Origin: Klenkia brasiliensis
GTDB taxonomy: Bacteria > Actinomycetota > Actinomycetes > Mycobacteriales > Geodermatophilaceae
Assembly: GCF_900100695.1 (NCBI RefSeq)
Contig: NZ_FNCF01000009.1
Coordinates: 62,001-126,000, forward strand
DNA length: 64,000 nucleotides
Direction of reading: 5' to 3'
In this document: positions 51,304 through 59,613 of the stretch, piece after piece
Numbering within the stretch: position 1 is the first letter of the stretch
How the letters are laid out: each line of letters starts with the position of its first letter
Made by a program: the position numbers and the translations under genes
The notes under the pieces: model-generated
The model's input: the letters and a program-made list of their open reading frames with translations, nothing else
Told to the model about the DNA's origin: nothing
Database searches by the model: none

Positions 51304-52632
51304 ATGAGCAGCACACGGACGCGACGGCGGGTCGCGGCGGCCGGCCTGGCCGGTCTCGCGGTCTTCGCCGCGGGCTGCCGCGGCGGCGGGGAGGACCCGG
51401 CCGACGGCGGCAGCGGCGACGGCGGCATCGCCACCGACGTCGGTGTCACCAGCGAGGCGTGCCCGGAGGCGGTGAACCCGGACAACGGGTGCATCTACCT
51501 CGGCACCCTGTCCGACCTCACCGTCGGCCCGTTCGCCCCCGCCGGCCCGGTCATCGTGGCCGCCCAGGAGGCGTTCTGGCAGCGCGTCAACGAGGACGGC
51601 GGCATCGGCGGCTACGACATCAACGTGACCGAGTACGTGCGGGACAACCAGTACAACCCGCAGGTCACCAACCAGGTCTACCAGGAGATCAAGCCCGACA
51701 TCCTGGCCCTGGCCCAGACCCTCGGCTCGCCGCCCACCGCGGCCATCGTGGAGGACCTGGAGGCCGAGCAGATCGTCGCCGCCCCGGCCGGGTGGACCTC
51801 CCTGTACCTGTTCCAGGACGCCATCCTGGAGTCCGGCCCGACCTACTGCGCCGAGGCCATGAACGGCGTCGACTACGCGGTGGAGACCAACGGCGCCGAG
51901 TCGGTCATGGCGGTGCACTACGCCGGTGACTACGGCGGCGACGCCGCGGCCGGCGCCAAGGTGGCCGCCGACGCCAACGGCGTCTCCTTCGCCAACGTGG
52001 AGACCACCGCGGGCACCGACAACCAGGCCTCGGCCATCGCCGCCATCGTCGAGCAGCAGCCCGACGTCGTCATCGTGTCGACCGGCCCGGCCGACATGGC
52101 CACCATCGTGGGCCAGTCGGTGGCCGCCGGCTTCACCGGCAAATTCCTCGGCTCCTCGCCGACCTGGAACGTGGCGCTGCTGGCCAGCCCGGCCGCGCCG
52201 GCGCTGCAGGCCTCCTACCAGCTGCTCGGCCCCTGGGCGCCGTTCGACTCCGACACCCCGGGCCACGAGGCCATGCGCGAGGCCGCCGAGGCCGCGGGCG
52301 CGACCCCGAACGAGTTCTTCACCTCCGGCTGGGTGTGGTCCTACCCGCTGAAGGCGGCGCTCGAGGCGGCGGCGGAGAACGGTGACCTGACCCGGCAGGG
52401 CCTCTACGAGGCCGCGGCCGGCCTGGGCTCGGTGGACTACGAGGGCATGCTGCCCGACGGGTCCGGCGACTACGCGGACGGCGCGGACTCCGCCGCCGTC
52501 CGGGTGACCCAGCTGTCCGCCCCGGACCCGAACGCCTCCACCGGCATCACGGTCTCCGAGGCCGACCTGGCGGGCCCGACCGCCGAGGGCTACGAGTTCG
52601 GCGGTCCCTGCTTCGAGGACGTCGAGCTCTGA
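51304..52632 (+). CDS. Extracellular solute-binding lipoprotein, branched-chain-amino-acid-type (LivK-like)
   Basis: A 442-residue type I periplasmic-binding-fold protein. A lipoprotein signal (STRTRRRVAAAGLAGLAVFAAGC) places the lipidated Cys near residue 26, followed by a Gly/Asp-rich linker. IYLGTLSDLTVGPFAPAGP is the N-terminal ligand-pocket start of the receptor family. It captures the solute for the LivFGHM-like permease. The pocket lacks clear amino-acid-binding landmarks at a glance, in keeping with another ligand. GAGGGAG about 10 bases before ATG 51304. The terminator at 52653-52684 follows. Confidence 0.88.
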   Translation: MSSTRTRRRVAAAGLAGLAVFAAGCRGGGEDPADGGSGDGGIATDVGVTSEACPEAVNPDNGCIYLGTLSDLTVGPFAPAGPVIVAAQEAFWQRVNEDGGIGGYDINVTEYVRDNQYNPQVTNQVYQEIKPDILALAQTLGSPPTAAIVEDLEAEQIVAAPAGWTSLYLFQDAILESGPTYCAEAMNGVDYAVETNGAESVMAVHYAGDYGGDAAAGAKVAADANGVSFANVETTAGTDNQASAIAAIVEQQPDVVIVSTGPADMATIVGQSVAAGFTGKFLGSSPTWNVALLASPAAPALQASYQLLGPWAPFDSDTPGHEAMREAAEAAGATPNEFFTSGWVWSYPLKAALEAAAENGDLTRQGLYEAAAGLGSVDYEGMLPDGSGDYADGADSAAVRVTQLSAPDPNASTGITVSEADLAGPTAEGYEFGGPCFEDVEL

Positions 52633-52652
52633 CGTCCTGAGCACCCCGGCGG

Positions 52653-52684
52653 CGGCCGGTCACCCTCCCCGGGGTGACCGGCCG
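52653..52684 (+). terminator. Strong hairpin terminator of the ABC-uptake operon
   Basis: Perfect 13-bp inverted repeat: CGGCCGGTCACCC (52653-52665) and GGGTGACCGGCCG (52672-52684), 6-base loop. It lies between the operon end and the convergent DinB gene and may work in both directions. Confidence 0.85.
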
Positions 52685-52698
52685 TCGTCGTGTGCGGG

Positions 52699-53172
52699 TC
52701 AGCCCTCCCGGGCGGCGAGAAGCTGCTCGCGCAGGATGTCGGCGTGGCCCGCGTGGTGGGCCAGCTCGCGGAGCACCTGCAGGTACAGGGCCCACAGCGT
52801 CCGCTCGCCCCGGCCGTCGACCACGGCGTCCAGCGGCAGGTCGGCGACCGCGGCCCGCGACGCTGCGCAGCGGGCCTCGTGGGCGGCCAGCACGGAGGCG
52901 GTGGTGGCGTCCCCGCGCAGCACGAAGGACCGGGCCGGGGTGCTCGCCACCCCGAGCGCGCGCAGCGGGGTGCCGGTGACGGCCTGGCCGAACCACACCG
53001 CCTCGACGTAGGTGACGTGCTGCAGCAACCCGAGCAGGGTGGTGGCCGAGGGCACCAGCCGGGCGCGCGCCTCCTCCTCGGTCAGTCCGTCGACCGCCGC
53101 GCGCAGGTGGTCGCGGTACTCGTCCAGGAGCTCGTCGAGCCGGCCGCGCAGGTCCTCGGTCCAGGTGTCCAC
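52699..53172 (-). CDS. DinB-family (DUF664) metalloenzyme-like protein
   Basis: A 157-residue four-helix-bundle protein. LLGLLQHVTYVEAVWFG contains the first metal-ligand His, and LRELAHHAGHADILREQLL has the HxxxH pair, the usual three-His site of the DinB/YfiT superfamily. In actinobacteria these include mycothiol-dependent enzymes. GTG at 53172. Substrate unknown. Confidence 0.88.
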   Translation of the reverse strand: MDTWTEDLRGRLDELLDEYRDHLRAAVDGLTEEEARARLVPSATTLLGLLQHVTYVEAVWFGQAVTGTPLRALGVASTPARSFVLRGDATTASVLAAHEARCAASRAAVADLPLDAVVDGRGERTLWALYLQVLRELAHHAGHADILREQLLAAREG

Positions 53173-53241
53173 GGCCGCAGCCTGCCGTCGTGGGCGGCGC
53201 CGGGCACGTGCTCGTGCCGTTCCGACGACCCGCGCCGGGGC

Positions 53242-53859
53242 TCAGTCGAGGACCGTGTCGCCCCAGCGGTAGCGGGCGCGGCGCTCCAGGAGGAACGCCA
53301 CGGCGTCGGCGAGCAGCCACGCCAGGGGGCCTGCCGCGGCCACGTCGTCCGCCACGTCCGGTGGGGCGACGTGGTAGCCGACCGTGCGGAGCTCGCCCAC
53401 CAGGTGTGCCGTGCGGCCCAGGGCGACGACGGCGGCGTCGACGGGCGCGGGGTCGGGGCCGACCAGGGTGGTGCGCAAGTCGCGCCGAAGCCGCTCCGGG
53501 TCGGCCGGTCGGTACCTGGTCCGGCCCAGGCGGGGGTCCCGCGCCAGCCAGGCGCCGTCGGCGACCAGCGCCTCCGCGATCTGGTCGAGCCCGATCCGAC
53601 GTTCGCCGAACCATCCCGCGAGGGCGCGTTCGGGCTCGACCTCGATGGCGGCCAGCAGCCCGTCGGCCGGCGCGAACCCGGTCGGCGTGGTGTCCAGCGC
53701 GAGGTGGTCGTCGGCGAGCCCCACCCGATCGGCCAACGCGAGGTCGACCACCAGCGCGCACCGGACGGCGTCGGCGGCCAGCAGCTGGGGGAGCAGGCGG
53801 CCCTTCCGGTCGCAGGCCAGCGCGGCGACCCGCGCGGTCGCTCCGGTGGCCCACTCCAC
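53242..53859 (-). CDS. GPP34 (GOLPH3/VPS74-like) family phosphoprotein
   Basis: A 205-residue all-alpha protein. LPQLLAADAVRCALVVDLALADRVGL and ALVADGAWLARDPRLGRTRYR resemble the bacterial GPP34 family, relatives of eukaryotic GOLPH3, which binds phosphatidylinositol-4-phosphate. The eukaryotic lipid-binding hairpin is not evident. Function in bacteria is not known. Start at 53859. The gap to the DinB gene on the same strand is 69 bp. Confidence 0.75.
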   Translation of the reverse strand: MEWATGATARVAALACDRKGRLLPQLLAADAVRCALVVDLALADRVGLADDHLALDTTPTGFAPADGLLAAIEVEPERALAGWFGERRIGLDQIAEALVADGAWLARDPRLGRTRYRPADPERLRRDLRTTLVGPDPAPVDAAVVALGRTAHLVGELRTVGYHVAPPDVADDVAAAGPLAWLLADAVAFLLERRARYRWGDTVLD

Positions 53860-54061
53860 CGGCGGAGGCTACCCAGCTTCGGTCGCATCAGCCGGTGGGC
53901 AGCTCGTAGGCCTGCCGGAAGCCGGACCTGGCGAGCGCGACGGACGACGTCGCGACGACCACCGGGGTCACGACGATTGCGGGGACGCGCCCGGCCGGCG
54001 CTCCGCGTGATCGCATCATGACCCGTCTGAGCTGGTCGTTCGTCTCGCGTCGCGGTAGACT

Positions 54062-54077
54062 TCGAACACCTGATCGA
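54062..54077. promoter_or_regulatory. SOS-box-like site upstream of the 13E12/HNH gene
   Basis: TCGAACACCTGATCGA (54062-54077) matches 13 of 16 positions of the actinobacterial LexA box TCGAACRTRTGTTCGA; both outer TCGA arms are intact. It lies 19 bp before the gene start, next to a TAGACT -10-like hexamer at 54056-54061. Confidence 0.6.
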
Positions 54078-54096
54078 ATGGGTGGGAGGGGTGGCG

Positions 54097-55311
54097 GTGA
54101 CGGTCCTCGACGCGCCCCTGGACGCCCCCCCGGAGCTGGACGAGGTCGAGGACCTGCACCGGCTGCCCGCCGCCGACGTGCTGGAGCTGCTGGCCGGGTT
54201 GGTGGTCGAGCGCAACCGGGTCGATGCCCAGATCGCGGCGGTGACCCGGCACGCGGAGCTGACGGAGGCCGCCGAGCACGACGGGCTCGCCTCGATGCGG
54301 TCGTGGCTGATCGGGCACCTGCGGCTGTCGGCGGCCGAGGCCTCCCGGATCGTGCGGGCGGCCCGGCTGCTGGGTCACGTGCCGCACCTGGCCGCGGCGT
54401 TCGCGGAGGGCTCGGTGACCGCGGCGCAGGTCGACGTGGTGGCCGGGGCGATGGGGGAGTCCGACCGGGCCCGGGCGCAGGAGCAGGGCATCGACACCGG
54501 TGCCTTCAACCGGGCGTTCACCGCGGTCGCGGTGTCCTCACCCCACCAGTCGCTGGTGGTCGCGGTGCGGGCGTTCGCCGACGCGCTGGACCCCGACGGC
54601 CCCGAGCCCGACCCCACCGAGGGTCGGCGGCTGACCCTGTCCCGGCACGCCGACGGCAGCGTGAGCGGCCGGTTCGACCTCGACGCCATCGGTGGGGAGA
54701 AGGTCCGTACGGCGCTGGAGGCGGTGGTGCAGGCCGACCGGCCCGCCGGTGACCTGCGCACCCGCGCCCAGCGCCAGGCCGATGCCCTGGTGCAGCTGGC
54801 CGACAACCAGCTCGCCGCGGGGGAGCTGCCGGTGCTGCGGACGGTGAAGCCGCACGTGGTGGTCACCATCGCCGCGCAGGACCTCGTCGCCGAGGGCGCC
54901 GGGCCGGGGTCGGCGGCCACCGGGTTCGGTGCGGTGATCTCCGCGGCCCGCGCGCGGTGGCTGGCCTGCGACGGGGAGGTGTCCCGGATCGTGATGGGGC
55001 CCGATGGCACCCCGTTGGACGTCGGTCGGGCCCACCGGGTGGTTACCCCGGCGCTGCGGCGGGCGGTGGTGGCCCGGGACCGGGCGTGCGTGTTCGCCGG
55101 CTGCGGGGCGCCGCACCACTCGGCCGAGGTGCACCACCTGGTGCACTGGGCGCACGGAGGCCAGACGTCACTGGCCAACTCCGCGCTGCTGTGCGAACGC
55201 CACCACAGCAAGGTCCACCACGGCTTCCGCGTCTGGCGGGACCCCGGCGGCCGATGGCGCACCTACCGCCCTGACGACACCGAGATCATCATCGGCCCCC
55301 GCATCGAGTGA
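54097..55311 (+). CDS. 13E12-type protein: DUF222 domain plus HNH endonuclease motif
   Basis: A 404-residue protein. The N-terminal two thirds match the DUF222/13E12 type (LASMRSWLIGHLRLSAAEASRIV, then GSVTAAQVDVV). The C terminus has an HNH fold: CVFAGCGAP, AEVHHLVHW, then NSALLCERHHSKVHH, where Cys pairs, His-His and Asn-His supply the zinc and catalytic sites. These genes form repeat families in actinobacterial genomes and may be mobile. GTG 54097 is chosen for GGAGGGG at 54085-54091; GTGs at 54082 and 54091 are in frame but worse placed. Confidence 0.92.
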   Translation: MTVLDAPLDAPPELDEVEDLHRLPAADVLELLAGLVVERNRVDAQIAAVTRHAELTEAAEHDGLASMRSWLIGHLRLSAAEASRIVRAARLLGHVPHLAAAFAEGSVTAAQVDVVAGAMGESDRARAQEQGIDTGAFNRAFTAVAVSSPHQSLVVAVRAFADALDPDGPEPDPTEGRRLTLSRHADGSVSGRFDLDAIGGEKVRTALEAVVQADRPAGDLRTRAQRQADALVQLADNQLAAGELPVLRTVKPHVVVTIAAQDLVAEGAGPGSAATGFGAVISAARARWLACDGEVSRIVMGPDGTPLDVGRAHRVVTPALRRAVVARDRACVFAGCGAPHHSAEVHHLVHWAHGGQTSLANSALLCERHHSKVHHGFRVWRDPGGRWRTYRPDDTEIIIGPRIE

Positions 55312-55341
55312 GTCGCTGCCGAGCCGGCGGGTGGGCCGGTC

Positions 55342-55821
55342 ATGATCGGCGTCGTGGCACCGGACGGGGCACTGTGGTGGACGGTCGCGCAGCTGGTCGT
55401 GGCCGCCGTGCTGGCGGTCGTGTTCCACCGGTTGCGGGATCGACGACTGCTCTCCGAGCACGCCCACCTCGTCTTCCCGCGGGCGCTGGCGGTCGGGTAC
55501 GTGGCCTGCACGACGGCCACCTGGGCGGCCAACGTCTGGGCGCTGGTGCTGCTGGGGCGTGGCAGCGTGCAGGTCGGCGAGGTCTCGCCGGCGGGCGGGG
55601 TCGAGGTGGTGATCATCGGCGTCCTCGCCATGACCTGCTTCTGCGTCGCGTTCGTGGTGTGGCACCGCCTCCGCGAGGTCGACGCCGAGCTCCACGGGCC
55701 GGTCGCCGACCTCGGGCGCTTCCTCCGGGTCGGGATGGGCACCGCCGTCCCCGCCGCCCTGAGGTCCCTGCGGCCGCCGCGGCGGGGTCGGGATCAGGTG
55801 GCCGGGTCGCGGTCGGGGTAG
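55342..55821 (+). CDS. Small membrane protein of unknown function
   Basis: A 159-residue protein with about three hydrophobic segments: WTVAQLVVAAVLAVVFHRL, LAVGYVACTTATWAANVWALVLLG, and VVIIGVLAMTCFCVAFVVWHRL. The C-terminal 45 residues are soluble and basic. ATG at 55342, 30 bp after the HNH gene. Its last 28 bp overlap the convergent DUF1206 gene. Family not recognised. Confidence 0.65.
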   Translation: MIGVVAPDGALWWTVAQLVVAAVLAVVFHRLRDRRLLSEHAHLVFPRALAVGYVACTTATWAANVWALVLLGRGSVQVGEVSPAGGVEVVIIGVLAMTCFCVAFVVWHRLREVDAELHGPVADLGRFLRVGMGTAVPAALRSLRPPRRGRDQVAGSRSG

Positions 55822-56714
55822 CGGGCGCGAGCCAGGGCGTAGACGCCGAACGCCGCGAAGCCGACGGCCACCGCGGTCAGCAGCCACTGGCCGGCCGGCA
55901 CGTCGCCGATGGCGTTCAGGGCGCCGTCCAGGCCCGTCGCCGTCGACACGTCTCGGGTGACCGCGGCGAACACCACCAGCCCGCCCGCGACGGCGAAGGC
56001 CACCGCCTTGGCCAGGTAGCCGACCCGCCCCACCGCGGCGATCGTCGGCTCGTACCTGTCAGGTGCGGCGTCCAGGTCGATGTCCTTCATGAACCCGGCC
56101 GTCCAGCCGCGCCAGGCCAGGTAGGCGCCCACCCCGACCACGACCAGACCGCCCAGCACCAGCAGCGCGGCGCCGCCGGGGATCTCCAAGAGCTCGTCGG
56201 TCAGGTCCTGCGTGCTGTCCGTGGCGTCGTAGCGCGCCCCGACCGCGAACACCAGCGCCACCACCGCCAGCGCGCCGTACACCACGGCCTTGGCCACGCA
56301 CTTCGCGCAGATGTAGGCGGCGTGCAGCCGACGGTCGGGGAACAGCAGCCCGGTCCACCAGCGCAGCACCTCACCGGCCTGCCACACCGCCAGCGACAGC
56401 AGCCCGAGGCCGATCACCCACAGCAGCACCAACCCGCCGGGCGACTCCGACACCGTCCGCAGCGCCCCCGCCTGGTCGGCGTCGGCGGCGTCGGGGTCGA
56501 CCCGCCAGGCGACGGTGAACGCCAGCCACCCGATCAGCAGGTGCACCGCCCCGTAGGCCACCAGTCCCACCTGGGCCAGCCGCTCCAGCCACGGGTGGTC
56601 GGTGACCTCCCGGGCGTGGTCGGCCGCCGCGTGCGCGCGGTCGAGCCAACGGTCGGGGATGCGGGCGACCACCCGGTCCAGGGCCCGGCTCAGCGCAGGG
56701 GGCAGCTCCGCCAC
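55794..56714 (-). CDS. DUF1206 integral membrane protein
   Basis: A 306-residue protein with three repeats of a two-helix unit, each with the DUF1206 pattern: RLAQVGLVAYGAVHLLIGWLAF, AKAVVYGALAVVALVF and VGRVGYLAKAVAFAVAGGLVVF, ending in FGVYALARARYPDRDP. Function unknown. Start GTG at 56714. It is 3 bp from its paralogue at 56718-57545 on the same strand and is probably cotranscribed. Confidence 0.9.
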   Translation of the reverse strand: MAELPPALSRALDRVVARIPDRWLDRAHAAADHAREVTDHPWLERLAQVGLVAYGAVHLLIGWLAFTVAWRVDPDAADADQAGALRTVSESPGGLVLLWVIGLGLLSLAVWQAGEVLRWWTGLLFPDRRLHAAYICAKCVAKAVVYGALAVVALVFAVGARYDATDSTQDLTDELLEIPGGAALLVLGGLVVVGVGAYLAWRGWTAGFMKDIDLDAAPDRYEPTIAAVGRVGYLAKAVAFAVAGGLVVFAAVTRDVSTATGLDGALNAIGDVPAGQWLLTAVAVGFAAFGVYALARARYPDRDPAT

Positions 56715-56717
56715 GCG

Positions 56718-57545
56718 TCAGGTGCGCTGCGGGTAGCGCGCGCGGAAGAAGCAGAAGACCCCGAACGCGGCGATGCCCAGCGCCACCAGGGTGAGGAGCA
56801 GCCGGCCGAACGGCGCCTGCAGGATCGTGTGCATCGCGCCGTCCAGGCCGGTGGCCTTCGACGGGTCGAACGTGATCGCCGCGTAGGTGAGCAGACCGCC
56901 GACGACGACGAACGCCGCGCCCTTGGCGACGTAGCCCACCTGGCCCAGCCGCCGCACCACCCGGACCTCCTGCGACGACGCCGACGAGGTGTCGATCTCG
57001 TCGAGGAACTTCGTCCGCAGGCCCTTGATCACCTGGTAGATGCCGACGCCGATCACGACCAGGCCCGCCACGCCGACGAGGAACCGGCCGCCGGGCAGGG
57101 CGAAGGTCCCCGACGTGGTCTGCTGCTGCTGGCTCGAGCTGGACGACCCCCCGCCCGCGGCGAACCGCAGCGCGGTGAAGGCGAGGAAGGCGTAGACGAC
57201 CACCTTGGCGACGCACTTGACGATGCCGGTGACCGCCTTCTTCTTCGCGTCGCCCGACCCGGACAGCCCGCCGGTCCACCGCAGCACCTCGGTCAGCTGC
57301 CACAGCGCCAGCGCGATCAGCCCGATGCCGACCACCCACAGCAGCGGCTTGCCGAAGGGCTCGGACGCCAGCGTCTGCATCGCCCCCGACTGGTCGGTCG
57401 ACCCGCCGCCCCCGCCCCAGGCCAGCTGCAGCGCGAGCCACGCGATCAGCAGGTGCACCAACCCGTAGGCGAGGAGCCCGACGCGGGCCAGGTGCTCCAG
57501 CGCGTCGGACCGGGCGACCCGGCCGGCGGTCTGCTGTGCGCTCAT
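56718..57545 (-). CDS. DUF1206 integral membrane protein (paralogue)
   Basis: A 275-residue paralogue with the same threefold unit: HLARVGLLAYGLVHLLIAWLAL, VKCVAKVVVYAFLAFTALRF and LGQVGYVAKGAAFVVVGGLLTY, ending FGVFCFFRARYPQRT. A serine/glutamine-rich extracellular or periplasmic loop (SSSSSQQQQ) separates two units and is absent from its partner. GGAGG is six bases before ATG 57545. Function unknown. Confidence 0.9.
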   Translation of the reverse strand: MSAQQTAGRVARSDALEHLARVGLLAYGLVHLLIAWLALQLAWGGGGGSTDQSGAMQTLASEPFGKPLLWVVGIGLIALALWQLTEVLRWTGGLSGSGDAKKKAVTGIVKCVAKVVVYAFLAFTALRFAAGGGSSSSSQQQQTTSGTFALPGGRFLVGVAGLVVIGVGIYQVIKGLRTKFLDEIDTSSASSQEVRVVRRLGQVGYVAKGAAFVVVGGLLTYAAITFDPSKATGLDGAMHTILQAPFGRLLLTLVALGIAAFGVFCFFRARYPQRT

Positions 57546-57648
57546 GGGGGACCTCCGTGCGGCTGCTGGGTGTGGACTGCGGCCCCGTTGCGGGCAGCGT
57601 GGCACAGCCGGAACCGTTCCGCCTGGCGGATGGGGGACACTGGGTGCC

Positions 57649-58269
57649 GTGACGAGCGCTGCCACCACCACCCCGGCCACCGCCCCCGAGCAGGCCCGCC
57701 GGTCCTGGCCGTGGACCGCCCTGCAGGGCGTCGTCCTGGTGGCGCTCGCGGCCGTCGGCGTCCTGGTCCCCGGCGCGGGCGTGCGGCTCATGGTCGGCGG
57801 GGTCGGGCTCGTGGCGGTCGTCCGCGGGGTCGCCGCGCTGCGGGCCGCCCGCGCCGGCCGGGTCGACCGGTCGACGGCCGCGCTCGGCGCCGGGGCAGCC
57901 TGGCTGGGCGCGGTCGCCGTCGTCATCGCCCTGCTCCCGTCGGTGGTCGCCACCTGGACCTGCGTGGTGGCCCTGGCCGGCGTCCTCGCCGCGTTGGTCG
58001 TGCGCGCCCGCCGCCGGGCCGTCGCCGGGGCCGCCGTGGCCGCCGTCGCCGTCCTGCTGGCCGTCGGTGCGGTCCTCGCCGGGGCGACCTGGCTCGCCGC
58101 GGTCGCCGTCCTGGCCGTCGCCGTGGTCGTCCTGGGCGCCGGGGTCATGACCGTCGCCGGGGCCCTGGCCCTGCGCCGGCTGGCCGCCCAGCCCGCCCCC
58201 GAGGTGCCCGCCGCGTGCACCGGGTGCGCCTGCGCCGGCGGCGGGTGCGGGGTCCTGCAGCGCGACTGA
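57649..58269 (+). CDS. Membrane protein with cysteine-rich C-terminal tail
   Basis: A 206-residue protein with about six hydrophobic segments rich in Val, Ala and Leu (for example TALQGVVLVALAAVGVLVP and AVAVLAVAVVVLGAGVMTV), looking like a HdeD-like or DUF308 layout. The last 20 residues are soluble and cysteine-rich: CTGCACAGGGC. This tail may bind a metal. GTG at 57649, divergent from the DUF1206 pair (103 bp between starts). Confidence 0.65.
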   Translation: MTSAATTTPATAPEQARRSWPWTALQGVVLVALAAVGVLVPGAGVRLMVGGVGLVAVVRGVAALRAARAGRVDRSTAALGAGAAWLGAVAVVIALLPSVVATWTCVVALAGVLAALVVRARRRAVAGAAVAAVAVLLAVGAVLAGATWLAAVAVLAVAVVVLGAGVMTVAGALALRRLAAQPAPEVPAACTGCACAGGGCGVLQRD

Positions 58270-58303
58270 GCTCGCCTCCGACGCGCAACCGCGAGTTCAT
58301 CAG

Positions 58304-58317
58304 GACGTCATGACGTC
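58304..58317. promoter_or_regulatory. Perfect 14-bp palindrome upstream of the zinc-finger microprotein
   Basis: GACGTCATGACGTC (58304-58317) is perfectly self-complementary and lies 48 bp before the microprotein start, in an AT-richer spot. It is a likely operator; no cognate regulator is encoded beside it. Confidence 0.55.
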
Positions 58318-58365
58318 TCGGTAGCGTTGTGCCCGTCACACCCGACGAGCCCACCGGAGTACACC

Positions 58366-58476
58366 GTGACAACCGTGCGCACCCTCGAACGCGGCGCCTG
58401 GACCTGCGCCAACTGCCCCACCACCAACGAGGCCCACCGCAAGCGCTGCACCGACTGCGGCACCACCCGGCACTGA
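58366..58476 (+). CDS. 36-residue RanBP2-type zinc-finger microprotein
   Basis: GTG 58366 to TGA 58474-58476 encodes 36 residues. Trp12, Cys14, Cys17, Asn21, Cys28 and Cys31 match the RanBP2 zinc-finger pattern W-x-C-x2-C-x3-N-x6-C-x2-C exactly. GGAG at 58356-58359 is a good Shine-Dalgarno site. A palindrome precedes the gene and a terminator-like hairpin follows it (58484-58515), so it looks like a self-contained transcription unit. RanBP2 fingers bind single-stranded RNA or ubiquitin in eukaryotes; a bacterial role is unknown. Confidence 0.75.
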   Translation: MTTVRTLERGAWTCANCPTTNEAHRKRCTDCGTTRH

Positions 58477-58483
58477 TGCCGCA

Positions 58484-58515
58484 GGGGTGGGCCCGCACCG
58501 CGGCGGACCCACCCC
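58484..58515 (+). terminator. Hairpin after the zinc-finger microprotein
   Basis: GGGGTGGG (58484-58491) pairs with CCCACCCC (58508-58515); the 16-base loop can add GC pairs. It begins 8 bp after the microprotein stop. No T-tract. A second palindrome, GGGCTGATCAGCCC (58529-58542), covers the stop of the convergent lipoprotein gene. Confidence 0.65.
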
Positions 58516-58535
58516 ACCCCGTCGGCCCGGGCTGA

Positions 58536-59588
58536 TCAGCCCAGGGTCCACAGGACGGCCTCGCCGTCGCACGTCCCGGCCACCATAACCTCGCCACCAC
58601 CGGTGGCGGCCACCGCGAGGGCGTCGCCGTCCCCGTCGCACAGCTGCAGCGACCGGGTGCCGACGACGACGGTCGGGGAGCCCTGGTCCAGGAACGCCAC
58701 CACCGGGGTCCCGTCCACGGCCGCCGCACCGGACACCCGGGTGCCCAGGTCGCCGCTCACCTCCTCGCCGTCGACCCGCACGGTGCCGTCCTCGTCGGCG
58801 GTGACCGGGGTGCCGTCCGCGGTGAGCGCGAGCAGCTCGCCGTCGACCTCCCGCGGCTCGCCGTCGGGCCGCAGGCCGGCACCGAGGGGGACCAGCCGGC
58901 CGGTGGTGGTGCCGTCGGCGCCGTGCACGCCCACCCCGGCGACCACGCCGTCCCCCGTCGCGGCCAGGCCGAGCAGCTCCACCGAACCGACGTCCTCGCC
59001 GAGGTCGAGGTCGACCTCCTCGCGCACCGCGCCGGTCACCGGGTCGACCGCCAGCACCCGTGCGGACACCCGGTCCTCGCCCTCGGCCAGCAGCAGCACC
59101 TCGCCGTCGCCGGCGGCGGCCAGCACGGGGATGCCGCGCGGTGCGGTCTGCGCGGGGTCGACCTGCAGCGGGCCGGCGGTGCTGCCGGCGACCGGGACCA
59201 GCGCCAGCAGGGGACCGGTGGCCACCGGGTCGGCGACCAGCGCCGCCGCCACCGGGTCGCCGTCGACCAGCACCACGTCGGTCGGCAGGGCGTCGCGGAC
59301 GGCGGTCGCGGAGTCCGCGGTGACGACGGTCGAGGTGGGTGAGCCGACCAGCAGCACGGCCCGGTCGTCGCCCTCGGCGGCCAGCCGCGCGGCGGTCACG
59401 CCGTCGGCCGCGGTGCCCAGCTCCGTCTCGTCGACGACCTCGAGCTGGCCGGCCGGGGAGGTCGACGTCGTGGTCGAGGTGGTGGTCGACGGCGTGGAGC
59501 TGCTGGCGGGGCCGGCGCCGTCGGCGAAGGAGGTGCAGCCGGCGGCGAGCAGCGCGGCGGCGGGCAGGGTCATCAGTCGTCGGCGCAC
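58536..59588 (-). CDS. Predicted secreted lipoprotein, repeat-rich
   Basis: A 350-residue protein with a lipoprotein signal (RRRLMTLPAAALLAAGC, lipobox AAGC) and a Ser/Thr-rich linker (about 25-45). The rest is a repetitive Asp/Gly/Val-rich beta sequence with units such as VDPVTGAVREEVDLDLGEDVGS, suggesting a beta-propeller-like fold. Two cysteines near the C terminus (LQLCDGD and GTCDGEAV) could form a disulfide. ATG at 59588. It lies 25 bp after a similar lipoprotein gene, so the two form a pair. Confidence 0.75.
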   Translation of the reverse strand: MRRRLMTLPAAALLAAGCTSFADGAGPASSSTPSTTTSTTTSTSPAGQLEVVDETELGTAADGVTAARLAAEGDDRAVLLVGSPTSTVVTADSATAVRDALPTDVVLVDGDPVAAALVADPVATGPLLALVPVAGSTAGPLQVDPAQTAPRGIPVLAAAGDGEVLLLAEGEDRVSARVLAVDPVTGAVREEVDLDLGEDVGSVELLGLAATGDGVVAGVGVHGADGTTTGRLVPLGAGLRPDGEPREVDGELLALTADGTPVTADEDGTVRVDGEEVSGDLGTRVSGAAAVDGTPVVAFLDQGSPTVVVGTRSLQLCDGDGDALAVAATGGGEVMVAGTCDGEAVLWTLG

Positions 59589-59613
59589 GCCCCATGGTCG
59601 CCAGGGCGGGCGC

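Noticed and set aside
54097-55311. 13E12/HNH gene as an insertion sequence
   Set aside because: No terminal inverted repeats or target duplications were seen around it.
58329-58535. 68-codon frame overlapping the zinc-finger microprotein
   Set aside because: It is in another phase, has no ribosome site, and reads as Arg/His/Pro-rich noise; the 36-codon frame has the motif.
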